A stretch of 6,627 nucleotides of DNA from assembly GCA_903825695.1 (NCBI GenBank), contig CAIKBP010000008.1, positions 1 through 6,627 of the forward strand, read 5' to 3'. Every line of letters starts with the position of its first letter. Positions within the stretch are counted from its first letter, which is position 1. The stretch comes from an uncultured Verrucomicrobiota bacterium (GTDB lineage Bacteria; Verrucomicrobiota; Verrucomicrobiia; Palsa-1439). Positions 1-6,153 of the stretch are shown here, one piece after another. The notes beneath the pieces are model-generated. The model saw only the letters and a list, made by a program, of their open reading frames with translations, was not told where the DNA came from and ran no database searches. The position numbers and the translations under genes were made by a program.

Positions 1-2463
1 GAGGCATTGCTGACCGGGTTAGAGGTCATACCCCGTAAGGCGCTCGAATACCGCGGCGTCGCGCTAACCGAGATGGATATTGATCGCCTGCTCGCTCGTC
101 GCCCGAAGCTCGCGTTGGTGGACGAACTGGCTCACACCAATACGCCGGGCAGCCGCCACCCGAAACGCTATCAGGATGTACTGGAATTGCTGGATGCCGG
201 CATAGATGTGTACACGACTCTGAACGTTCAGCACCTCGAAAGCCGCGTGGACGTGGTGCAGCAAATCACCGGCGTTACCGTGCGCGAGACGGTGCCGGAC
301 TCGGTGGTAGATCAGGCGGATGAGATCGAGATCGTCGATCTGACGCCGGAGCAATTGCGCAAGCGGCTGGCCGAAGGCAAGGTGTACTTTGGCGAGCGCG
401 CAGCGACGGCTTCAGAGAATTTTTTCCGTGAGGAAAATCTGACCGCGCTACGCGAGATGGCGTTGCGCTGCACCACCGAACGGGTGGACCGTGAATTGCG
501 CGACGTGATGCGCATCAAACACATCGGCGGACGGTGGGCATCAGGGCAACGGCTTGCAGTCGCGGTCGGGCCGAGTCCGTTCAGCGGGCCATTGATTCGA
601 TGGACACGCCGGATTGCGGCGGCGATGGACGCGCCGTGGGTGGCAGTTTATGTGGAGACCTCGACGCCGTTGGATGAGGACGCGCAGACACGATTGACCA
701 AGAACCTTTCGTTGGCGCGGCAATTGGGCGCGGAGGTGGTGATGACGCGTGGCGATGACGTGGCGGAGGCGATGCTGGAGACGGCGCGGGAACAAAAGGT
801 GACACAGCTCGTCGTCGGCCGGCCCGACATGAATCCTATCTGGGAGATTCTTCGTGGTGGTTCGCTGGTTGGCAAGCTGATGCGCCGTGGCGGGGAGATT
901 GACATTCACGTGATCCGCGCCGAGAAAGGCACGCGGCCACGCAAGCCGACGCTGGCTCAGTTCCTGGGGCAGGATTTGTCGCGCGATTTTGGCTGGGGCG
1001 CGGCGACCGTGGCGGCGGTAACGTTGGCATCGTGGTTTCTGCAGCAGCTGACGGGCTACCAAGCGATCGGCATTCTCTACATGCTGACGGTGGTAGTGCT
1101 GGCAACGATGTTGAACCGCTGGGCCGTCCTGTTCGTCGCGACGTTCAGCGCGTTGTTGTGGGATTTCTTGTTCATCCCGCCACCGTTCACGTTCACGATC
1201 TCCTCGTGGCAAGACCGGATGATGTTCGCGATGTATTTCGTGGTTGCTGTGGTGGTGGGCCGGTTGACGAGCCGGTTGCGCACCCGCGAGATTGCCGAAC
1301 GCAAGCGCGAGCAACGTACGCAGGCACTGAACCGCCTGCTGGAAGGCATTTCGGCCAGCACGTCGTTGGAAGATGGACTGCGTCATGCGATAAGGGAGGT
1401 GGACGCAGTATTCCGTGCCTGCACAACGGCGCTGTTGACCGACACGGACGGCCACAAACTGGAGGCCGTGCCGCACCCGGCCAGCACGTTCCTGCCTGAT
1501 GAACGTGAAGTCGGTGTAGCAAGCTGGGCATTCGAGAAACGTCAGGTCGCCGGACGGTTCACCGACACACTGCCAAACGCTGCGGCGCTGTACGTGCCGT
1601 TAACTACCTCCAACAGCACACTTGGTGTCCTAGGTGTGAACTTTCGGGAGCGAAGCAGGCTGACGCTCGATGAACGCGAACTGCTGGAGACGTTCACGGT
1701 TCAGATCGCGGCACTGGTTGAACGTTATCGGCTCATCGAGGGTGCCAGTCGGGCGCTATTGGCCGCCGAGTCGGAACGGTTGCATCGCACACTGTTGGAT
1801 TCGGTATCGCACGAACTAAAAACGCCGCTGGCAGTCATTGAGGCGGCTACGGATGGATTGGATGTGCAACTCACTGAGGCGTCTATCCCGCTCGGCAAGA
1901 CGTTTTTGGACGAGATCAAACAGGCGAACAAGCGCCTGAGCCGCGTCGTCAGCAATTTACTGGATATGACGCGGATAGAGACGGGCCGACTACCGTTGAA
2001 TCTCGAATGGTGTGAGCCGGCTGAGTTGTTGCGGTCGGTCGCCGACACGGTCGCGAACGAGATCTCACGGGAGCGGATTCATATCTCCGCGCCGGATAAC
2101 CTGCCCCTCGTGCGGCTGGATTTCGGCTTGATGGAACAGGCGCTATGCAATCTGCTAACCAATGCTGCGACCTACAGCCCTGCCGACAAGCTGATCCAGG
2201 TGTCCGCGCAACTGGATGACAAGATGTTGGTTTTGCGCGTCGCCGACCAAGGTGTCGGTTTGGCGCAGGGCGAGGAGAAAAAAGTGTTCGGGAAGTTCTA
2301 CCGCGGCGTACGCGCCTTACCAGGCGGCACCGGCTTGGGACTGTCCATTGTCCAAGGTTTTGTCCGCGCGCACAATGGCACAGTGATCGCTGAGAACAAT
2401 GTCGACGGCGGCGCCACCTTCACAATCCGTTTGCCGGTTGAAACAAGCAGTAAACCCGCATGA
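1..2463 (+). CDS. kdpD: Sensor histidine kinase KdpD (5'-truncated by window edge)
   Basis: Membrane sensor kinase of the Kdp potassium-uptake system; it autophosphorylates on histidine and passes the phosphate to KdpE. The frame is open to base 1, so the start lies outside. Compared with the ~890-residue E. coli protein, about 70-80 residues are missing, including the Walker A loop. In codons from base 1: the rest of the KdpD sensor domain with the VDELAHTN and PGSRHPKR signature (D41/E42, about 1-170); a Usp-like domain (about 184-306); four membrane segments of the DUF4118 type (about 330-420); an arginine-rich stretch directly after TM4 (421-439); a GAF-like domain (about 453-577); HisKA with the H-box SHELKTPL (H604, bases 1810-1812); and HATPase with the N-box (N717, N721), DxGxG (D749, G751, G753) and GTGLGL (777-781). 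All visible catalytic motifs are intact. The stop overlaps the kdpE start as ATGA. kdpFABC would be expected to the left (inference). Confidence 0.97.
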   Translation, partial: EALLTGLEVIPRKALEYRGVALTEMDIDRLLARRPKLALVDELAHTNTPGSRHPKRYQDVLELLDAGIDVYTTLNVQHLESRVDVVQQITGVTVRETVPDSVVDQADEIEIVDLTPEQLRKRLAEGKVYFGERAATASENFFREENLTALREMALRCTTERVDRELRDVMRIKHIGGRWASGQRLAVAVGPSPFSGPLIRWTRRIAAAMDAPWVAVYVETSTPLDEDAQTRLTKNLSLARQLGAEVVMTRGDDVAEAMLETAREQKVTQLVVGRPDMNPIWEILRGGSLVGKLMRRGGEIDIHVIRAEKGTRPRKPTLAQFLGQDLSRDFGWGAATVAAVTLASWFLQQLTGYQAIGILYMLTVVVLATMLNRWAVLFVATFSALLWDFLFIPPPFTFTISSWQDRMMFAMYFVVAVVVGRLTSRLRTREIAERKREQRTQALNRLLEGISASTSLEDGLRHAIREVDAVFRACTTALLTDTDGHKLEAVPHPASTFLPDEREVGVASWAFEKRQVAGRFTDTLPNAAALYVPLTTSNSTLGVLGVNFRERSRLTLDERELLETFTVQIAALVERYRLIEGASRALLAAESERLHRTLLDSVSHELKTPLAVIEAATDGLDVQLTEASIPLGKTFLDEIKQANKRLSRVVSNLLDMTRIETGRLPLNLEWCEPAELLRSVADTVANEISRERIHISAPDNLPLVRLDFGLMEQALCNLLTNAATYSPADKLIQVSAQLDDKMLVLRVADQGVGLAQGEEKKVFGKFYRGVRALPGGTGLGLSIVQGFVRAHNGTVIAENNVDGGATFTIRLPVETSSKPA

Positions 2464-3146
2464 AACAAAATCCGGTTGTTCTGGTGATTGATGACGAGGC
2501 GCCGATCCGGCGGTTGCTGCGGCTTACGCTCGAACCGCAGGGCTACCGGGCGTTCGAAGCGAACGGAGGCCAACTCGGTTTGCAGGAGGCAGCGGCGCGC
2601 CGGCCCGACGTGATCATTCTCGATCTCGGCTTGCCCGACATGGATGGTTTGACAGCGCTCAAGCGGCTGCGCGAGTGGAGCCAGGTGCCGGTGTTGGTGC
2701 TCACCGTACGGAATTGCGAAGCCGACAAAGTGGCGGCACTGGATGCCGGCGCGGACGATTACCTCACCAAACCATTCGGCGCGGCGGAACTGCTTGCGCG
2801 GCTGCGCGCGGTGCAACGTCGCGCGCCCGGCGGACCGGATGAACCAGTGTACGTCGGTGGCGATTTGCAGGTGGACTTGGCGGCGCATGTTGTGAAGGTA
2901 AAAGACCACGAGGTCAGCCTGACGGCAACGGAATATGCTCTGCTGCGCGTGCTCGTGCAGCATGCCGGCAAGGTCGTGACTCACAAACAATTGCTGCGCT
3001 CCGTCTGGGGGCCGAATGCCGAAACCCAGTCGCAGTACCTTCGCGTTTACATCACCCATCTCCGCAAGAAGTTGGAGACAGCGACCACCGGCAAGCTTAT
3101 TCAGACCGAAACTGGGATCGGATATCGATTGGTCGTCGGCGACTGA
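2460..3146 (+). CDS. kdpE: Response regulator KdpE (OmpR/PhoB family)
   Basis: Cytoplasmic DNA-binding response regulator, partner of KdpD and expected activator of the kdp potassium-ATPase operon. At 228 residues it has the normal length for the family. The receiver domain (about 1-120) carries the acidic pair D11/D12, the phosphoacceptor D55 (ILDLGLPDMDG), the switch residue T82 (LTVR, typical of KdpE) and K104 in the TKPF motif. A winged-helix domain (about 130-226) shows SLTATEYALL, then the recognition-helix region YITHLRKKLE and the C-terminal hairpin ETGIGYRL. The start ATG at 2460 overlaps the kdpD TGA by four bases. Only a weak ribosome site lies ahead of it, so translational coupling to kdpD is likely. 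KdpE is preferred over other OmpR-family regulators because of the neighbouring kdpD and the LTVR motif. There is no clear hairpin plus T-run terminator after the gene, although GGGCG followed by TTTTT occurs at about 3157-3165. Confidence 0.96.
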   Translation: MKQNPVVLVIDDEAPIRRLLRLTLEPQGYRAFEANGGQLGLQEAAARRPDVIILDLGLPDMDGLTALKRLREWSQVPVLVLTVRNCEADKVAALDAGADDYLTKPFGAAELLARLRAVQRRAPGGPDEPVYVGGDLQVDLAAHVVKVKDHEVSLTATEYALLRVLVQHAGKVVTHKQLLRSVWGPNAETQSQYLRVYITHLRKKLETATTGKLIQTETGIGYRLVVGD

Positions 3147-3170
3147 GCCACTACCGGGCGTTTTTCCACG

Positions 3171-3198
3171 TTGACTTTCCGCGCTTCGCAAGTAAGAT
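3171..3198 (+). promoter_or_regulatory. Predicted sigma70-type promoter for rpsT
   Basis: A TTGACT box (3171-3176, 5 of 6 to the -35 consensus) is followed after 16 bp by TAAGAT (3193-3198, 4 of 6 to the -10 consensus, with the strong A and T positions kept). Transcription would start near 3205 and give a leader of about 60 bases before rpsT. It sits in the only non-coding gap between kdpE and rpsT, which is where a separate promoter for a highly expressed ribosomal protein is expected. The start site itself is inferred. Confidence 0.65.
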
Positions 3199-3267
3199 GG
3201 CCCTCCTACGCGCTAGCGCTTTGGCGGGCAGGCGCGCCGTTCAAGAAGCATTGATTGAGAGATAATT

Positions 3268-3534
3268 ATGGCCAAAACACGTTCTGCTGCAAAACAAGCG
3301 CGCGGCTCAGTGCGTCGCCATGTCCACAACAAAGCTATTCTATCCCGACTGCACACGCTGGAGCGGAAGCTACTGGATTTGGCGGGCGCCAAGAAGAATG
3401 ACGAGGCCATAGCGGTGTTGAGTCAGTTGTTCTCCGCCCTCGACAAGGCTGCCAAGACGCAGGTGATTCACCCGAACAACGCGTCTCGCAAGAAATCGCG
3501 GTTGACGGCGCGGTTGAAGAAACTCGCTGCTTGA
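3268..3534 (+). CDS. rpsT: 30S ribosomal protein S20
   Basis: Primary 16S rRNA-binding protein of the small ribosomal subunit body. At 88 residues it has the usual length for bS20 and is rich in lysine, arginine and alanine. Family landmarks are the N-terminal MAKTRSAAKQAR, the HNKA segment (residues 20-23), the central SALDKAAKTQVIHPN (residues 56-70) and the C-terminal SRKKSRLTARL. The ATG is preceded by GAGAG at 3257-3261, six bases upstream, a reasonable Shine-Dalgarno site; unlike E. coli rpsT, which starts at UUG, the start here is ATG. It has its own promoter and stands as a single gene: kdpE upstream is functionally unrelated and the downstream lptE-like gene is on the opposite strand. 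In E. coli S20 represses its own translation; whether the leader here does so cannot be told from sequence. Confidence 0.97.
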   Translation: MAKTRSAAKQARGSVRRHVHNKAILSRLHTLERKLLDLAGAKKNDEAIAVLSQLFSALDKAAKTQVIHPNNASRKKSRLTARLKKLAA

Positions 3535-3551
3535 GCGCGACGGCAATCCGG

Positions 3552-4076
3552 TTACTGCCAGCTTTCCACCAACAAGCTGACCACCTGTCGCGCTATGTCT
3601 TCTGCCACAAGAGGTAGCGCCTGATACTCGGCGCTCTGCTGGTCTGAGCCGATAAACGTGTCCGCGCTGCCCGAGACTTTGGTTTCCTTCAAAACTATTT
3701 TGCCGGTACGCCGATTGTACGCTTCCACGCGGACGGTAATGGTTAACCGGTATTCCCGGGGAATGTTCACGTCCCTCTGCGCCAACCGCAACGCGTAACG
3801 GTTGTAGCCGATGATTTCGCCGTAGAGGACAACATCGGCGTTGTCCTCGGAATCTATATTCAATGTGCCATCAGCCTGAAATCGTTTGATGATGCCGTTG
3901 GTGATTTGCGCCTCCAACTGCGGTTTGTACGTCTTGTTCTTGAACATTGGCACTGCAATCGATTTGTAGTCGGCCTTCAATATCGGGCCAACGCGATAGC
4001 CAAAACAGCCCATGGCGAACGCACAGCCGAGACACGCCAGGATGACGATGATGCGGGATATGATGAATCGGTTCAT
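3552..4076 (-). CDS. lptE: LptE-like LPS-assembly lipoprotein
   Basis: Likely the outer-membrane lipoprotein that plugs and stabilises the LptD barrel during delivery of LPS to the cell surface. The 174-residue protein begins with a lipoprotein signal peptide: a basic start (MNRFIISR), a hydrophobic core, then AMGC with C24 as the probable lipidated cysteine, followed at once by GYRVG, which matches the GY..G that follows the lipid cysteine in LptE proteins. The mature part has the family pattern: SIAVPMFKNKT (residues 39-49), an amphipathic helix (QLEAQITNGIIKRF), beta-strand pairs with GEIIGYNR and YRLTITVRVEAYNR, and a C-terminal helix (AEDIARQVVSLLVESW). C15 and C18 also lie in the signal region, but only C24 leaves the GY motif in the expected place. 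The start ATG overlaps the stop of the upstream TPR gene (ATGA), so coupled translation is likely. Sequence identity in this family is low, so assignment rests on pattern, size and context. Confidence 0.83.
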   Translation of the reverse strand: MNRFIISRIIVILACLGCAFAMGCFGYRVGPILKADYKSIAVPMFKNKTYKPQLEAQITNGIIKRFQADGTLNIDSEDNADVVLYGEIIGYNRYALRLAQRDVNIPREYRLTITVRVEAYNRRTGKIVLKETKVSGSADTFIGSDQQSAEYQALPLVAEDIARQVVSLLVESWQ

Positions 4077-5089
4077 GGTTCTTCAGTCGAAGATTTGAAC
4101 GGCGTGTATTTGAACGACGTATCTTTTGATACCGGTGTCGGCCGCGCCACTTTCTGTTGTGCCGCAACACCCCATGGCGAATGCGGATTCTGCGCGATCA
4201 CTTCGTTGTAGTATATCGCCGCAGCCTTGGCGTTGCCCTGTTTTTCGTAGAACTCGCCGATGTGGAACAATCCCCTGCCCTGTTCCTGTTTCAAGCTGAC
4301 CAAATGCTTTTCCACATCCGGCACGCGATCGCTTTTGGGATAACGGATGAGAAAATCCTGGAATGCCGTAACAGCTTTATTGGCGGAGGTGGCATCGTAA
4401 TCGGCGCTGCCGGCTTGTTTCTCATAGGCGACACCCATGGCGAATTGAGCCGTCTCCGCCAGCGGATCCTGTGGATACCGCTCAACCAGTTTCTCGTATG
4501 CCATTACGGCCTCGGGATACTGTTTTAGCTTTTCATAAACCATGCCCAGCCGCAACTGTGCTTCGGGGCCGAGCTTGCTGTAGGGAGCGGTTTTGACTAT
4601 TCGCTCAAAAATCTCAACGGCTTTATCGTAGCCGGAGAATATCTGGAGCCGCCACACCCTGTGCTTCTCACCGGAAAGGAACAGGTTGCCAATCTCAAAT
4701 TCACGTTGCAGCGCGGTCTCAAGGAACTCACTGTTTGGGTGCTTTTCGATGAGATCCTGGTATTCGAGAGACGCTTTGTAATGAAATCCCAACGCGCTCA
4801 GACATTCACCCAGGTGGAGACGCGCCTCCTGCGTTGCATACGCGGTTGGCCAGCGGCGAATCAAGCGCCGGTAGGCCACAATTGCGCTGTCGTAGTCTTT
4901 CTGGCTTTGGTATGTCTTACCCAGCTCGAGTTGTTCCTGCGGCGTCTTGGCTGAGGTCGTACCGCCTTTCTCGTAGGTCCAGCCTTCACCCGGCCGCCAT
5001 ACGAGCGGGGCGGGACAATCAGGAGGAAAAGCGAGAGCTAGGAACGCCGCAGCAACGAGCCAGAAGAACGATTTTCTCATCGACATCAT
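4073..5089 (-). CDS. BamD/YfiO-like TPR outer-membrane assembly protein
   Basis: An exported 338-residue tetratricopeptide protein resembling BamD (YfiO), the scaffold of the BAM complex that inserts beta-barrel proteins into the outer membrane. Residues 1-20 form a signal peptide (MRKSFFWLVAAAFLALA). The WRPGEGW motif at 31-37 is one I associate with verrucomicrobial members. TPR-like helical pairs follow at about 53-81, 86-119, 122-169 (with an insert), 172-206, 209-252 and 271-303, each ending in the typical YP or HP plus N/S/D turn. The tail (about 315-338) is polar and probably disordered. It is longer than E. coli BamD (~245 residues) and has more repeats. The first cysteine, C25, sits in PPDC, which is not a lipobox, so the protein may not be lipidated. 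The start at 5089 is uncertain: ATGs at residues 2 and 4 are equally possible and the ribosome site (GAGTG) is weak. A general periplasmic TPR scaffold is the alternative. Confidence 0.78.
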   Translation of the reverse strand: MMSMRKSFFWLVAAAFLALAFPPDCPAPLVWRPGEGWTYEKGGTTSAKTPQEQLELGKTYQSQKDYDSAIVAYRRLIRRWPTAYATQEARLHLGECLSALGFHYKASLEYQDLIEKHPNSEFLETALQREFEIGNLFLSGEKHRVWRLQIFSGYDKAVEIFERIVKTAPYSKLGPEAQLRLGMVYEKLKQYPEAVMAYEKLVERYPQDPLAETAQFAMGVAYEKQAGSADYDATSANKAVTAFQDFLIRYPKSDRVPDVEKHLVSLKQEQGRGLFHIGEFYEKQGNAKAAAIYYNEVIAQNPHSPWGVAAQQKVARPTPVSKDTSFKYTPFKSSTEEP

Positions 5090-5103
5090 TCGGTTTCACT
5101 CAG

Positions 5104-5131
5104 GCTACAACAAACACACAACCACCGTCAA
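5104..5131 (-). promoter_or_regulatory. Possible promoter for the TPR-lptE operon
   Basis: Reading the minus strand, TTGACG (5131-5126) is followed after 16 bp by TGTAGC (5109-5104). The -35 box is good (5 of 6) and the -10 box poor (3 of 6). A start about seven bases beyond would leave a leader of only about 8-10 bases before the ATG at 5089, or somewhat more if translation begins at residue 4. No clearly better match was seen in the 137-bp divergent gap. For the opposite direction TTGCAA at 5171-5176 is a weak -35 candidate without a convincing -10. Confidence 0.3.
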
Positions 5132-5226
5132 GCGCCGCCATAAAACAGTCACACCAGACACGGAATGAGGTTGCAATCGACTGACGAATACTTGAAAAGT
5201 TACCGGGTACCGCGAGGGCCGTTCGA

Positions 5227-6153
5227 ATGAATTCCCTATTGGATTTTGTCCGCATCGTACCGCTACAGATTGCCGCTGTGGCGAATCCCGCGCTGTTGTC
5301 CGAGGAGCTACTCCGTCGCCAATACCCGGCATTGTCCTACAGCTTTGCGGCTCTCTTTGCCTTGGGACTGTTTTGTGATGTGTACCTCCTTGCCCGGTTG
5401 ACGCAGCTCGAACGCCACAAACGACCGGCGCTTTTCCTAATCGGTGCGGCTCCTTGGGGGTTTTCAGCCCTTATCCTTGTCGTCGCAGCGGTCGCGCCGA
5501 TTTCGTACGCCCTCGGTACACTGGTCACGCTGGCGGCGCACACGGTCAAGCTGGATCCGGACCGATCGCTTGCCATTCTGCTTTGCGGTGAGTTGCTGGT
5601 GCGGTGCGGTGCAATCGCTGCTTTCGGCTGGTACCTGCACCTGCGGCGCACAGGTTGGACGGAAACGTTCGGCTTGCAGCCACGTCGTTCTCGTCGCGCA
5701 GTTGTGTTGGGGACGGTGTTTTATCTGGCGATGATTCCTCCGCTTTGGACCATCAGCACTGTGTCGACACTGGTTCTGCATTTGGTCAGGGTCGAGCCGC
5801 TCCCGCAGCCGCTGGTCGAAAAACTGGTTAATTCCGACTCATCCGCGCTTGTGGCTCTACTGACTGGATTCGCTGTTGTAGCCGCTCCGTTGTTTGAAGA
5901 GTTGTTTTTCCGCGGGTTTGCATACCCAGTTTTGAAGCAACGGCTTGGTGCGCCGACGGCCTTGATAATCGTTTCCGCAGTGTTTGCATTGATCCATTAT
6001 CATCTGCCTTCGATGGCCCCGCTGTTTGCATTGGGCTTGGGGCTGGGAATTGCGTACGAAGTGACCGGCTCACTATTGGCACCGATTACCATGCACGCTT
6101 TGTTCAACGCTGCAAATGTAGCGATGTTGTTGTACGTTCGTGTGCATTCATGA
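5227..6153 (+). CDS. CPBP-family intramembrane metalloprotease/glutamic endopeptidase
   Basis: A polytopic membrane protein of 308 residues belonging to the CPBP (CAAX protease and bacteriocin-processing, also called Abi) family, related to Rce1 intramembrane glutamyl proteases. The catalytic motifs are all in the C-terminal third: EELFFRG with E224, E225 and R229; FALIH with H257; and HALFN with H290 and N294. About eight or nine hydrophobic segments are visible, near residues 36-58, 68-92, 94-106, 115-138, 157-187, 206-222, 243-258, 263-280 and 284-304. The N-terminal half (1-150) has membrane segments but no motif I recognise. The start ATG is backed by GAGGG at 5214-5218, eight bases upstream. 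The stop overlaps the thiL start (ATGA). Natural substrates of bacterial CPBP proteins are mostly unknown; roles include peptide or prenyl-protein processing and bacteriocin self-immunity, and nothing here points to one of them. Confidence 0.9.
   Translation: MNSLLDFVRIVPLQIAAVANPALLSEELLRRQYPALSYSFAALFALGLFCDVYLLARLTQLERHKRPALFLIGAAPWGFSALILVVAAVAPISYALGTLVTLAAHTVKLDPDRSLAILLCGELLVRCGAIAAFGWYLHLRRTGWTETFGLQPRRSRRAVVLGTVFYLAMIPPLWTISTVSTLVLHLVRVEPLPQPLVEKLVNSDSSALVALLTGFAVVAAPLFEELFFRGFAYPVLKQRLGAPTALIIVSAVFALIHYHLPSMAPLFALGLGLGIAYEVTGSLLAPITMHALFNAANVAMLLYVRVHS

Noticed and set aside
541..1476. 311-codon open frame on the minus strand
   Set aside because: It lies wholly inside kdpD, is very rich in Arg, His and Gln as expected for the antisense of GC-rich coding DNA, and shows no domain; kdpD motifs are unmistakable on the plus strand.
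1032..1499. 155-codon plus-strand open frame within kdpD
   Set aside because: Out-of-frame shadow of the membrane/GAF part of kdpD, low in hydrophobic residues and without a ribosome site or motif.
3147..3170. Possible terminator after kdpE (GGGCG followed by five T)
   Set aside because: No matching upstream arm forms a stable stem before the T-run, so a factor-independent terminator is not supported.
2298..3191. 297-codon open frame on the minus strand across kdpD/kdpE
   Set aside because: Antisense shadow of two well-supported genes, with composition typical of an antisense frame and no recognisable motif.
3208..3240. GC-rich palindromes in the rpsT leader (GCGCTAGCGC at 3210-3219, GGCGCGCC at 3231-3238)
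   Set aside because: They could form a leader hairpin, but the two arms pair only with a bulge and no known S20 leader structure could be matched; too weak to call a regulatory element.
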